The position numbers and the translations under genes were made by a program. From positions 18,463 to 82,462 of the forward strand of contig CAMNDM010000012.1 of NCBI GenBank assembly GCA_946535435.1: a DNA stretch of 64,000 nucleotides. Reading direction: 5' to 3'. This DNA is from Physcocola sp002396385. GTDB taxonomy: Bacteria; Bacteroidota; Bacteroidia; Bacteroidales; Paludibacteraceae. Under the pieces are notes generated by a model, which made no database searches, was not told the DNA's origin, and was given only the letters and a program-made list of their open reading frames with translations. Positions 43,001-50,247 of the stretch are shown piece by piece (the stretch's first letter is position 1; the number at the start of each line of letters is the position of its first letter).

Positions 43001-43144
43001 CATTTGTCCCCAACCTTTCCTTGGCGCATAGCCGTCGTTATAGTCCTGTACGGTAGAGTCGCCAATCGGTATGACTCTGTATTGGCCCAGTGCTGTTAGT
43101 GCAATGCTGCACAACAAACACATTAATGTGATAATTCTTTTCAT
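40073..43144 (-). CDS. Tandem two-domain SGNH rhamnogalacturonan acetylesterase (CE12-like) with type IX sorting domain
   Basis: 1023 residues from ATG 43144, which begins the signal peptide MKRIITLMCLLCSIALTALG; an upstream in-frame start at 43219 lies before the promoter. Two SGNH hydrolase domains are present: IPIGDSTVQDY (S30) with FVLIQFGINDRN, and LIGDSTVCNYKD (about 413) with FVFIQFGHNDRD. Each ends in a conserved His motif (DQVHYQEMGAIENARFV, DNTHFQEMGAITLCSF). Each is followed by a short bacterial-repeat-like domain. A region at about 725-936 parallels the PL11 protein, and a T9SS sorting domain ends the protein. It should remove acetyl groups from pectin RG-I. Confidence 0.88.
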   Translation of the reverse strand: MKRIITLMCLLCSIALTALGQYRVIPIGDSTVQDYNDGYAPRKGWGQMLPFFFDKTKVTVMNKAIGGTSSKSYYEKHWAAVRDNLKAGDFVLIQFGINDRNSSDANRYAPGDVFKSYIKKFVDDTRAKKANPVLVSTVRRCAWTNGKPYDSYHEHPQLMRDMAKTLNTPLIDLDKFCYDLFVGQGELYATRFLTMNLVAGEYANYPKGNTDQVHYQEMGAIENARFVTESIEKSTNADLKKLAACTLPRHKVTITINDKTKSKAITRSADYPAGINVTLKTISQDKAKFLRWEDGDKKVIATKTLYTLKMGDKDVTYKAVYESDIKDDEPITVKPELKIDNAMKALVASKAKSYKWFFNNKEIGGETKSTLKITNNGTYAVEMVLEDGTKTRLDVCVTIGSDGVIRKVYLIGDSTVCNYKDSQYPMTGWGMVLKYFFNNDIQIINHAIGGRSSRSFREQGRWKAVLNVLAPGDFVFIQFGHNDRDTKPERYTSVPDYKMRLDSFITEARAKGAIPVLVSPMVMNAWKNGTMRNIFTENGNDYRGAMAEVAKKRNCPFVDLNMLSFNYFKQFNSDYLARFYYNNYVAGEYANYPKGSTDNTHFQEMGAITLCSFIADALKQIDDPYTKALVSYMKPTYQLSVEANTEKPGAISNSIKLPAGTPVTVKVLPATGKLFENWNNNGNNASTKTLYRFTMPAKTAKLTAIFKGGTAVKENIPDTFEAGDKKVAYFTDPSATDYDNDEILPMLKKTKGLFVEEFDAQEAETDLSGFDVVVISEICPSTAPAMEQLQHMEKPTLNMKVHAYKNAVGAWKWATNGFGDNTLQTTIEVRPEKVNHPIFKGIDLSGGNEIKLLDNVNNKGLTFMNASGFTGVDGKVEEIAAIAGQEQTNILEIKAGTTINSVKLQNKMLQIGINSSSYGELTTSAETLLVNGIFYLLEPEDLTNSGNTISENAYSIVMAGNGELTVFGYYSEATPLSIFNTSGVVLAQFWLQPNVASQTFDLSNLPTGIYIAKTKDITIKILN

Positions 43145-43173
43145 GGTGTATCTGCTTGTAGTTTTTCGTGTCC

Positions 43174-43235
43174 CAAATTTATAAACCGTAGAATCTGGAA
43201 ATATGGACGATGAATCCAATTATATGGAAAATGAA
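43174..43235 (-). promoter_or_regulatory. Acetylesterase promoter with two direct-repeat operator sites
   Basis: Minus-strand -7 box TAAATTTG at 43174-43181. After a 20-nt spacer come TATGGACGATGAA (43202-43214) and TATGGAAAATGAA (43223-43235), 21 bp apart. Spacing matches the PL11 promoter exactly. Confidence 0.65.
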
Positions 43236-43422
43236 GTCATTGGGGGTGTATTGAAAGGAATCTCCAATTTTTGAAAAGAATTGTAGGGTGCCCCGACGTT
43301 TAAAACATGGCGCCTCATACAGGCGGTTGAAAAGAAACGGACTATGAGGCTATTGGTGTGACAACCGAAAAATTGGTAATTTTCCCCGAATTATGTTTTT
43401 CTTCCGAATGCCGGTAATATGG

Positions 43423-43430
43423 TATTTTTG
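43423..43430 (+). promoter_or_regulatory. Promoter -7 box of the DXS-like gene
   Basis: TATTTTTG, matching TAnnTTTG, 54 nt before the ATG. The region from 43236 to 43422 holds only a weak 8-bp stem (GCCTCATA/TATGAGGC, 43312-43350). Confidence 0.5.
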
Positions 43431-43484
43431 TGTATAAGTAAAAGATAAAAACAAATCCACTGGTGTGGTTAATTCTTATTCGAT

Positions 43485-45239
43485 ATGATATTAGACAAAA
43501 TCAACGCTCCTGCCGATGTGAAAAAACTATCGGTCAACGATATGAAGAGTCTTGCGGAAGAGATTCGCGAGGCATTGTTCAACCGTCTTACTAAAATTGG
43601 TGGACACTTTGGCCCTAACTTTGGTTTCGTTGAGGCTACCATTGCCTTGCACTATGTGTTCGATTCTCCGACCGACAAGTTCGTTTTCGATGTGTCGCAC
43701 CAAAGTTATACCCACAAAATCCTTACAGGGCGCAAGGCCGGTTACATCGACGATTCCCGTTTTTCTGAAGATTCGGGCTATAGCAACCCCGGGGAAAGCC
43801 AACACGACTTTTTCAACATCGGACATACTTCCACATCGGTGGCTCTTGCCCTTGGACTTGCCAAAGGACGAGACATTCTGGGTCGCAGTGAGAATATTGT
43901 GGCAGTTATAGGCGACGGTTCCCTCTCGGGCGGTGAGGCGATGGAAGCCCTCAACGTCGCAGGCTCGGAACTGGGCAGCAATTTCATTGTTATTGTCAAC
44001 GACAACGAACAGGCCATCGCTGAAAACCATGGTGGCATTTACCAGAACCTTAAAGATTTGCGTGAAAGCAATGGTCAAGCACAAAACAACTGGTTCCGCG
44101 CGTTCGGACTGGATTACGTATATGAGGAAAACGGCAACGACATTGCTGCGCTCATCAATGTGTTTGAGAAAGTGAAAGATTCAAAGCACCCGGTTGTTGT
44201 TCATATACATACACAGAAAGGGAAAGGCTACCGTCTGGCCGAAGAAAACAGGGAGGCTTGGCACTGGTGTCTGCCGTTTGACCGTGCAACGGGCAAGCCG
44301 ACCCTCGATTTCGGTAGTGGCGAGTCGTATACTAGTATCACATCACGATACATTCTCGACAAGGCCCGGAACGACAAGGATTTCATTGTTGTGACTCCTG
44401 CTATGCCTATGTCGGTCGGATTGGGGATTGAGGAACGTGCGCAACTCGGCCGGCAATATATTGACACGGGTATTGCCGAAGAGGCCGCTGTTGCCATTGC
44501 GTCGGGTATTGCTACAAATGGGGCCAAACCGCTGGTGGTTACCAACATGACGTTCCTTCAGCGTGCCTACGACCAAATCTCACAAGATGTATGCATCAAC
44601 AAAGCCCCAATCACAATGCTGATGAATTACACCGCTTTCGATGGCCTGACCGATGTGACGCACCTCGGAATCTTCGGCTTGGCGGCATTTACAAATATAC
44701 CCGATTTGGTGGTGCTCTGCCCGTCGAGTGCCGAAGAGTACGTCAATATGCTCGACTGGTCTATTGACCAACGGGAATACCCTGTCTTGATTCTGATTCC
44801 GGGTAATGCGGTGGCGCACCGTGCTGCCGACATGTCGTTCGGAAACATCAATCAGTACAAGGTGGAACAGTTGGGTGAGAAGGTGGCTATTGTCGCCCTT
44901 GGCGATTTCTTCCAAAAGGGTGAAGAGGCGGCTGCCGCTATCGAAAAGGAATTAGGCTTTAAGCCGACTCTTATCAATCCACGGTTTGCCAGCGGTTTGG
45001 ATAAAGAACTTCTGAATAGCCTGAAGTCTGGTCACAGCCTTGTCGTTACGTTGGAAGACGGTATTGTAGATGGCGGCTTCGGTGAAAAAATAGCGTCGTT
45101 TTATGGAACGTCGGACATGAAGGTGGTCAACCTGGGGCTTGAAAAGAAATTCTACGACCGCTATAATCCGCAACAACTGCTTGAATCGTTGGGAATTACG
45201 GCCGATAAAATTGTTGAAAGGGTGAAACGCTTTATTTAA
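43485..45239 (+). CDS. 1-deoxy-D-xylulose-5-phosphate synthase-like thiamine enzyme
   Basis: 584 residues, shorter than ordinary DXS (about 620-640). Thiamine-pyrophosphate motifs are intact (VIGDGSLSGGEAMEALNVAG, NDNEQAIAENHGG). The early His-containing region reads FDVSHQSYTHKILTGRKAGY, followed by SGYSNPGESQHDFFNIGHTS in place of the usual GGLSGFPKRxESxxDxFGxGHSS. In the transketolase C-terminal part the usual DRAGxVGxDGxTHxG is NYTAFDGLTDVTHLG. These changes touch residues that hold glyceraldehyde phosphate in true DXS, so the substrate may differ. It stands alone between the pectin locus and umuC. Confidence 0.75.
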   Translation: MILDKINAPADVKKLSVNDMKSLAEEIREALFNRLTKIGGHFGPNFGFVEATIALHYVFDSPTDKFVFDVSHQSYTHKILTGRKAGYIDDSRFSEDSGYSNPGESQHDFFNIGHTSTSVALALGLAKGRDILGRSENIVAVIGDGSLSGGEAMEALNVAGSELGSNFIVIVNDNEQAIAENHGGIYQNLKDLRESNGQAQNNWFRAFGLDYVYEENGNDIAALINVFEKVKDSKHPVVVHIHTQKGKGYRLAEENREAWHWCLPFDRATGKPTLDFGSGESYTSITSRYILDKARNDKDFIVVTPAMPMSVGLGIEERAQLGRQYIDTGIAEEAAVAIASGIATNGAKPLVVTNMTFLQRAYDQISQDVCINKAPITMLMNYTAFDGLTDVTHLGIFGLAAFTNIPDLVVLCPSSAEEYVNMLDWSIDQREYPVLILIPGNAVAHRAADMSFGNINQYKVEQLGEKVAIVALGDFFQKGEEAAAAIEKELGFKPTLINPRFASGLDKELLNSLKSGHSLVVTLEDGIVDGGFGEKIASFYGTSDMKVVNLGLEKKFYDRYNPQQLLESLGITADKIVERVKRFI

Positions 45240-45322
45240 ATATCCGTTCTGTCCTTCGAAGTCCGTTCTACGCATGCAGGTAAGCCCAAACGGCTTGTCC
45301 TTAACCAGCAGTGTGGTTTGTT

Positions 45323-46588
45323 TTATGTATAATCCTTAATCACCATTATTTCGTCCAGACTTGTCAGATAGTTGGGCGTGCGGAAATCGCACTTCGTTTT
45401 CCAGGGTTCCTGCTTCGTTCCCTCAATGACTAGTTGAACCGTCTTGATTCCGTATTTTTGGTTGATGGCGTCGATCGTTTTCATGAGTGCGCTTCTGTCT
45501 TTCCGGTTCCCTATGTGGTCGAAAAGGTTGAGTTGGATAGGGCTCTCCTCGAAGATGTCGCTGACTATTACGCCGCTCCGTTTGTACAGGATGCCTGGCC
45601 GGTAGATGGAGCCCACCGCCTGCATGGCCGCCTTTGTTATTTCCAACGTGTCGGCTGTCGGGGTCAGGAATGTGCAGGTGGCTGAATTGCCGTATTGGGG
45701 CAGGTCTTCACGAAAGGGATTAGAACTTAAAAAGACGGTCACACACCCTGCTACGGACCTCTGGCCGCGCAGTTTGTTGGCGCAGCTGCTGGCAAAGGTG
45801 GCGACGGAAGATTTGAGCGAGTCTAAATCGGAGATCATCTGTCCAAAACTGCGGCTTGTGCAGATGCTTTTGTTCCGTTTGACCTCGTGTGTGTCGATGC
45901 ACGGTGTGCCGTTCAGTTCGTACCATGTCTGAACACCAGGTTTCGTCAGGTGGCTCTTTATCCACGCCTCGCTTTTGTCGGCGAACTCAAGTGGGGTGGT
46001 GATGCCGTAATAGTTTAGTTTGACGAGTGTCTGTCTGCCTATTCCCCACACATCGGCTAAATTGGACAGGGAAAGCGCCTTTCGCCTTTTCTCCTCATTG
46101 TCAATCATACAGACACTGCGGTAGCCTTTGTATTGTTTGGCGAACCTCGAGCCTATTTTGGCGAGTGTTTTGGTGGGTGCAATACCAACGGAAACGGGTA
46201 TGTCGGTGTAGAGCTTGATTTTTTCGGCTATGCTCCGCATCAGTTCTTCCTGTTTGGGGCAACCCGTAATGTTGGCAAAGCCTTCGTCAATTGAATAGAC
46301 TTCAAGCGAGGGGACGCTCTTGCGGATGATGTTCATCACCCTTTTGCTCATGGCGGCATAGAGCATCATGTTTGTAGAAAAGAGTTTGACGTTGTTGTGC
46401 CCGATGATGTTCCTGACTTTGAAAACGGGGTCTCCGCGGCGCAGGCCTACAGCTTTGGCTTCGGGAGTCAGAGCTACGATATTGCCGTCGTTGGAGGACA
46501 AGACACAAACCGGCTTGCCTTCCAGACCAGGATGGAAGACCTTTTCAACGGACGCAAAGAAACTGTTGCAGTCCACTAATGCGTACAT
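45323..46588 (-). CDS. umuC: Y-family DNA polymerase UmuC (Pol V catalytic subunit-like)
   Basis: 421 residues, standard length. Polymerase active-site motifs MYALVDCNSFFASVEKVFHP and VYSIDEGFANITG are intact. HhH and little-finger domains follow (VWGIGRQTLVKLNYYGITTP). It copies damaged DNA after SOS induction when activated by processed UmuD. Its upstream partner gene is truncated, so this UmuC may lack a functional UmuD unless one is encoded elsewhere. Confidence 0.93.
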   Translation of the reverse strand: MYALVDCNSFFASVEKVFHPGLEGKPVCVLSSNDGNIVALTPEAKAVGLRRGDPVFKVRNIIGHNNVKLFSTNMMLYAAMSKRVMNIIRKSVPSLEVYSIDEGFANITGCPKQEELMRSIAEKIKLYTDIPVSVGIAPTKTLAKIGSRFAKQYKGYRSVCMIDNEEKRRKALSLSNLADVWGIGRQTLVKLNYYGITTPLEFADKSEAWIKSHLTKPGVQTWYELNGTPCIDTHEVKRNKSICTSRSFGQMISDLDSLKSSVATFASSCANKLRGQRSVAGCVTVFLSSNPFREDLPQYGNSATCTFLTPTADTLEITKAAMQAVGSIYRPGILYKRSGVIVSDIFEESPIQLNLFDHIGNRKDRSALMKTIDAINQKYGIKTVQLVIEGTKQEPWKTKCDFRTPNYLTSLDEIMVIKDYT

Positions 46589-46591
46589 GGT

Positions 46592-46846
46592 TTATTCTCT
46601 CGGTTTGTGAATGATGTAGGTCACTGTTCCCCAAATGTTGAACGTGTCCTCTTCTGTAATCTTAATTTCAGGAAATTTCGGATTGGCGGGAACCAGCCAA
46701 CCGCAACCGTCACGCTTGACAAAACGCTTGATAGTGTATTCGCCGTTCAATTCGCAAACGGCAACTTCACTTTCAGAAGGATTGCGCTTGCTCTTGTCCA
46801 CGATGAGTATGTCGCCCGAATGAATGTCAGCCTCTATCATCGACTC
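46592..46846 (-). pseudogene. umuD: umuD remnant, 5' truncated
   Basis: From ATG 46840 there are 82 codons matching the C-terminal S24 peptidase domain of UmuD (MIEADIHSGDILIVDKSKRN, VAVCELNGEYTIKRF, WGTVTYIIHKP). The catalytic Ser is encoded two codons before this ATG region (ESMIEA), and in-frame sequence continues open to 46933. However, that upstream stretch lacks the normal UmuD N-terminus, its cleavage site and any ATG. A complete UmuD has about 140-150 residues. It ends 3 nt before umuC. A breakpoint therefore removed the N-terminal half. Confidence 0.8.
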
Positions 46847-47397
46847 ATAACAAGCGTAAGAAGATACCTCATTTTGTTTTTGTGGCTTGTAATAAATAAA
46901 ACAATAAAGAAATGAATAATTATCCGAACAGTCTCACAGATAATCGTGAAAATTATAGAAAATTTTCTGGATGGACAAGAACGTAAGCGCAAATGTCCTG
47001 GTTGAACCCACAGCTCTTTCATTTAGCACCGCTTATTATCCACAAAATCACTGTTTTTGAACGGATTTGCTCCGTTTTTTAGGCTTGTTTTAGTTCTCTT
47101 TTAGGCTTTTTTACGCCATTACCCCTCTGTTTAACTGGGTGGAAATGGTCCGTTTTTTCCACAACAAGTTAGAAAATTAAACGAACTATGTATGGCAGAG
47201 CATCCTTTCGATTGCTGGGAACCAAAATAATAGCAGCAAGCCAATTACTCTGTTTGTGTGCCAAAATTGACGAAGAACTTTGCAAGCAAGCCAAACATAG
47301 TGGTTAGACTTGTACTCGTTGCAACAAATATGCATTCCCTCTCTAACATTTATATTAAAGCCTGTATGGGTGGTTGTATGAGTAACAAGCCAAATTG
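46847..47397. other. Non-coding, rearranged stretch upstream of umuD
   Basis: About 550 bp without a credible gene. It contains an intrinsic terminator at 47060-47080 and repeats of TTTTAGGCTT. It lies between the truncated umuD and the COG2865 remnant and probably includes deletion junctions. Confidence 0.4.
47060..47080 (+). terminator. Short intrinsic terminator
   Basis: AACGGA pairs with TCCGTT around a 5-nt loop, then TTTT. The gene it serves has been lost. Confidence 0.55.
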
Positions 47398-47676
47398 TTA
47401 TTTCAGTATAACCCATATACCTTTGTTTTTTTCCCCTTCTTTACGGATGAAACTATTGTCTCTGAGGAAGCGAATGTCTCGCTCTATTGTTCTTGGAGTA
47501 ACCGACAAAGTTTCCGACAAAGACTTGGCTGTCACATCACCATTCCCTTTTATGAGGTTATAAATATATTGCTGCCTATCAGTAAGTTGAGTATTATTAT
47601 CACCGACATTGTTACTGACATCTTCTCGACAAGTTACCGACAATTCATCATATGCTTGTGGAAGTCTGAAAGAGCC
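47398..47676 (-). pseudogene. C-terminal HTH remnant of a COG2865-type (AAA_4) regulator
   Basis: The frame (TTG 47643, open back to a stop at 47677-47679) gives a winged-helix domain: LTDRQQYIYNLIKGNGDVTA, KSLSETLSVTPRTIERDIRF, then FIRKEGEKNKGIWVI. This is the usual C-terminus of the divergent-AAA/Alba_2 regulators that accompany type I restriction systems in Bacteroidetes. The N-terminal 350 or so residues are missing. As a free 81-residue HTH protein it could still be expressed, but an ATG is lacking. Confidence 0.6.
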
Positions 47677-47744
47677 CTAAAGATGTATCAACTCAGATAA
47701 TTTCTTTCTCAGTTGTCTTTTCACTATAATTTATGTGAGAACAG

Positions 47745-47776
47745 TTTTGCTATCTCTAAATATCTGTATACATTTG
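47745..47776 (+). promoter_or_regulatory. Promoter of the RHH-ATPase-effector operon
   Basis: TTTTG (47745-47749) and TACATTTG (47769-47776) with 19 nt between them, a consensus Bacteroidetes promoter. The predicted start site (about 47783) lies in the iterated repeats next to it. Confidence 0.65.
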
Positions 47777-47779
47777 CAG

Positions 47780-47807
47780 TAACCGAGTAACCCAATAACC
47801 AAGTAAT
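47780..47807 (+). repeat. Iterated 11-12 bp sites at the cassette promoter (third copy at 50003-50014)
   Basis: TAACCGAGTAA (47780-47790) and TAACCAAGTAAT (47796-47807) lie 16 bp apart over the transcription start. An exact third copy of TAACCAAGTAAT is at 50003-50014, nine nt after the last gene of the cassette. The first two fit a ribbon-helix-helix operator. The outer pair also forms a 12-bp direct repeat flanking the three genes. Confidence 0.6.
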
Positions 47808-47815
47808 TTAAGATT

Positions 47816-48112
47816 ATGGCTACAAACAAAGGTTCAAAAATGAAGATTGATTTGAAGAATACTATGTCAAGTATTCTTTCTAATAATACTATAACTAGCG
47901 AAATTCAGTCTCCTAAGGCAACAACAAAAGCTGCCGTTGTAAAGGAAGAAGATGAGTATGGTCGCATCACCTATATCGTGAAGAAGAACTACCAGAAGAA
48001 GGTCAAGATTCTTGCAATGAAGGACAACACTTCTATTCGTGATGTGGTGAACGCTGCCATCGGTGAATATCTCGCTAAGTACGAAAAGAAAAATGGCGCT
48101 CTTGAACTCTAA
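47816..48112 (+). CDS. Ribbon-helix-helix-like DNA-binding protein
   Basis: 98 residues. A basic, flexible N-terminus is followed by a C-terminal segment with RHH character: ITYIVKKNYQKKVKILAMKD, then NTSIRDVVNAAIGEYLAKYE. Similar small proteins occur as plasmid partition or antitoxin-type repressors. It is the first gene of a three-gene operon (11 nt before the ATPase), and repeated sites overlap its promoter, so autorepression is likely. Confidence 0.65.
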   Translation: MATNKGSKMKIDLKNTMSSILSNNTITSEIQSPKATTKAAVVKEEDEYGRITYIVKKNYQKKVKILAMKDNTSIRDVVNAAIGEYLAKYEKKNGALEL

Positions 48113-48123
48113 TCTTATCATTT

Positions 48124-49323
48124 ATGAAAATGAAAGAATTTATAACCATAAAGAACTTAGGGCCGTTGCGTGATATCCAGGAATTGGAACTACGTCCACT
48201 TACAGTCCTGATAGGAGAGTCCGCTATTGGTAAAAGTACGCTTATGAAGATTGTCTCTCTGATGAGGTATCTATACAAAATGGCGAATATCAGATCGTAC
48301 TTGAAGTTGTCCAAAATCACAAGCTCTCCCTTTAGGATGCGCTTTGATTCGATGATGAATGATTCGGGCCTTTCATATATGCTTCAAAACGATACGGAAA
48401 TTATCTATAAAGTAGTTTGTGAGCATTCAAAAAACGAAGAAAATACAAATAAACTTATAAACGAAGAAAAGGTAAACGAATTGGTATTTAGGAACAAGAA
48501 GCTGGCTAAACTTCCCTCAATTGAAAAGGAAGACCTCATGTTATCTAAGATTTCTTTTATTTCGGAGAATAGAAACATTATTCCTACCTGGATAGAAAAG
48601 GCTTCTATGAATGCAGGTGCTACACTGGGCTTCTATTTCCATGAAACTTATAAAGATTTTGCAAAGGCAGCGGAGAATGATCAGGTTGTCAACCTCGATT
48701 ACGTAGGAATGAAATTGCATATATCTCATCCGAAAGGAAAAAATGTGCAACTCAAGGTTGAGTCAATAGGAGAGCATGGTCATGATAAAATTGATTTAAA
48801 GAATTCTTCTTCTGGTATTCAGACTTCTGCTCCTTTAGCACTGATCGTTAACCATTTTTCTCACGAGTTCTCCTTTAAGGACGCTTTCAACAGGTCTGTC
48901 CTAAACTATCTACATGAGATAGATAGGCTTACCAAATTCAAGGCTGTAACTGAACCGGCAGATCTGAATAAGGTCATCTATGTTCATGTGGAAGAACCTG
49001 AATTAAGCCTGTTCCCTAATGCACAATGCAAACTTATTGACGAGATTGTCCGCACTGCGAATAATGCAGAAGAAGACCGCAAGGTTAACCTTATGCTCGC
49101 TACTCACAGCCCGTATATATTGAACTATCTCAATATAATCCTCAACCAAACAAAGGAGGATAGAGCTCATGTTGGCCCTTCTAATATGGCGGTGTATAGG
49201 TTGTTCGACGGCAAAGCTTTGCCTTTGCTCGCTAAGGACGAGAATGGCAAAGATATGGTGGATACATACGACCTTACCGAGATGATGAACTCCATTTACG
49301 AAGAATACAATACTCTGGTATGA
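48124..49323 (+). CDS. OLD/AAA_15-type ATPase without TOPRIM domain
   Basis: 399 residues. SMC/ABC-like head motifs: Walker A GESAIGKST (31-39), signature-like SSSGIQTSAP (about 228-237), Walker B VHVEEPELSLFP (about 287-298) and switch His in LATHSP (325-330). The coiled insertion is short. Only about 70 residues follow the switch, so the TOPRIM nuclease of true OLD proteins is absent and catalytic output would need a partner. The effector-like gene overlaps its stop codon (ATGA). ATPase plus small nuclease is the layout of Septu- and Gabija-like anti-phage systems. Confidence 0.85.
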   Translation: MKMKEFITIKNLGPLRDIQELELRPLTVLIGESAIGKSTLMKIVSLMRYLYKMANIRSYLKLSKITSSPFRMRFDSMMNDSGLSYMLQNDTEIIYKVVCEHSKNEENTNKLINEEKVNELVFRNKKLAKLPSIEKEDLMLSKISFISENRNIIPTWIEKASMNAGATLGFYFHETYKDFAKAAENDQVVNLDYVGMKLHISHPKGKNVQLKVESIGEHGHDKIDLKNSSSGIQTSAPLALIVNHFSHEFSFKDAFNRSVLNYLHEIDRLTKFKAVTEPADLNKVIYVHVEEPELSLFPNAQCKLIDEIVRTANNAEEDRKVNLMLATHSPYILNYLNIILNQTKEDRAHVGPSNMAVYRLFDGKALPLLAKDENGKDMVDTYDLTEMMNSIYEEYNTLV

Positions 49324-49994
49324 TGAGACATCTGCTTGCACAAAGGTTTCCTAGAGAATACGGCTTGAATCCGGACACAATCACTCTTCCTTTAGAAGTG
49401 AAAAAAGGTTCTTTTACTCTGTCAGACAGTAAGGCGTGTACCGCTTGTAAGGCAAGCAGAACGAATAGGGGGGCTTGTGATGAAGAGAACCTGAAAATCT
49501 GTTCTTCAGATGATGTTGCTGTTCTGGAATTTGAAAGCTATATTCAGCAGTTCAAAAAGACCAGTCTTAGCATAAAAGGTGTTTGTGACTATCTGCTTTT
49601 CGATGAAAGCAATAATCACCGCAAAATTGCGTTCTGTGATTTGACTTGTTCTGATGAGAAATGGGTGAATCCTAATACTGGTAGATATCCTGAAGGGAAA
49701 AGGGCAAAGGTCAAATCTCAAATGTTGGATTCTTTGGAATACCTTCTGACGGAAGATTTACTTAAAGTGGCAATATTGACTTTTGCTGATAAGGTTTGCC
49801 TTTTTGGTTGGAGGGACTTCGATAATCCAGCAGTGAATACTGTTGTACCAGTTCATAATAATGTGAGGAAGAACATGCAGGTCTTTGGCCGAACTCCTTC
49901 TTCCATGGCAAAACAGTTGACTTTTGAAAAGACAATACTAGGTCATGGTTTCTCTTTCGTGCAGGTGAAGCATCCTTCTGTGTATGATTTTTGA
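49320..49994 (+). CDS. Possible nuclease effector partner of the ATPase
   Basis: 224 residues, translationally coupled to the ATPase by a 4-bp ATGA overlap. No family is recognised. Visible features: a four-Cys cluster (C40, C43, C53, C61; ACTACKASRTNRGACDEENL) that could bind zinc, and a beta-hairpin-like core VCDYLLFD ... KIAFCDLTCS (D90, D107), then KSQMLDSLEYLL. The latter resembles a PD-(D/E)xK nuclease core in which the expected Lys is Thr109. The HNH motif of Septu PtuB is not seen. Nuclease activity is inference only. Confidence 0.5.
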   Translation: MMRHLLAQRFPREYGLNPDTITLPLEVKKGSFTLSDSKACTACKASRTNRGACDEENLKICSSDDVAVLEFESYIQQFKKTSLSIKGVCDYLLFDESNNHRKIAFCDLTCSDEKWVNPNTGRYPEGKRAKVKSQMLDSLEYLLTEDLLKVAILTFADKVCLFGWRDFDNPAVNTVVPVHNNVRKNMQVFGRTPSSMAKQLTFEKTILGHGFSFVQVKHPSVYDF

Positions 49995-50085
49995 GTGATT
50001 ATTAACCAAGTAATCATAATTACTATGTATAATCGAGGCGCACTTCTCTTTAAAGTATGTTGGTATTTTCATTTACACACTTCTG

Positions 50086-50243
50086 CTATTGCTTGGGTTG
50101 GGTGGCCTCAATAAACTTGATGAGCGTCACTATATCGATGGCACGTTTCTTATCGTAGTCGATAGGTCTCCCTTTATGTACCCACCTTCGGTAAATAAGT
50201 AGGTCTCTATATCGTTTTCAAAGTTCTTTTCCTTGGTTTCCAT
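50086..50243 (-). pseudogene. hsdR: hsdR remnant (type I restriction subunit, 5' end only)
   Basis: From ATG 50243 the frame gives METKEKNFENDIETYLFTEG then GYIKG, the hallmark start of HsdR proteins. A one-base shift near 50168 switches to the frame reading PIDYDKKRAIDIVTLIKFIE then ATQPKQ, again HsdR-like, and stops at 50086-50088. About 52 codons remain of a protein of about 1000. It is too short and shifted for gene callers but unmistakable by pattern. Confidence 0.72.
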
Positions 50244-50247
50244 AATG

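Noticed and set aside
42293..43099. 268-codon plus-strand frame
   Set aside because: Antisense to the SGNH acetylesterase gene.
47780..47807. CRISPR-like short repeats
   Set aside because: Only two or three 11-12 bp units, no spacer array and no cas genes; operator sites are more likely.
48124..49994. Assigning the cassette to Septu or Gabija
   Set aside because: The partner lacks the HNH of PtuB and the UvrD-like helicase of GajB, and the ATPase lacks the TOPRIM of GajA.
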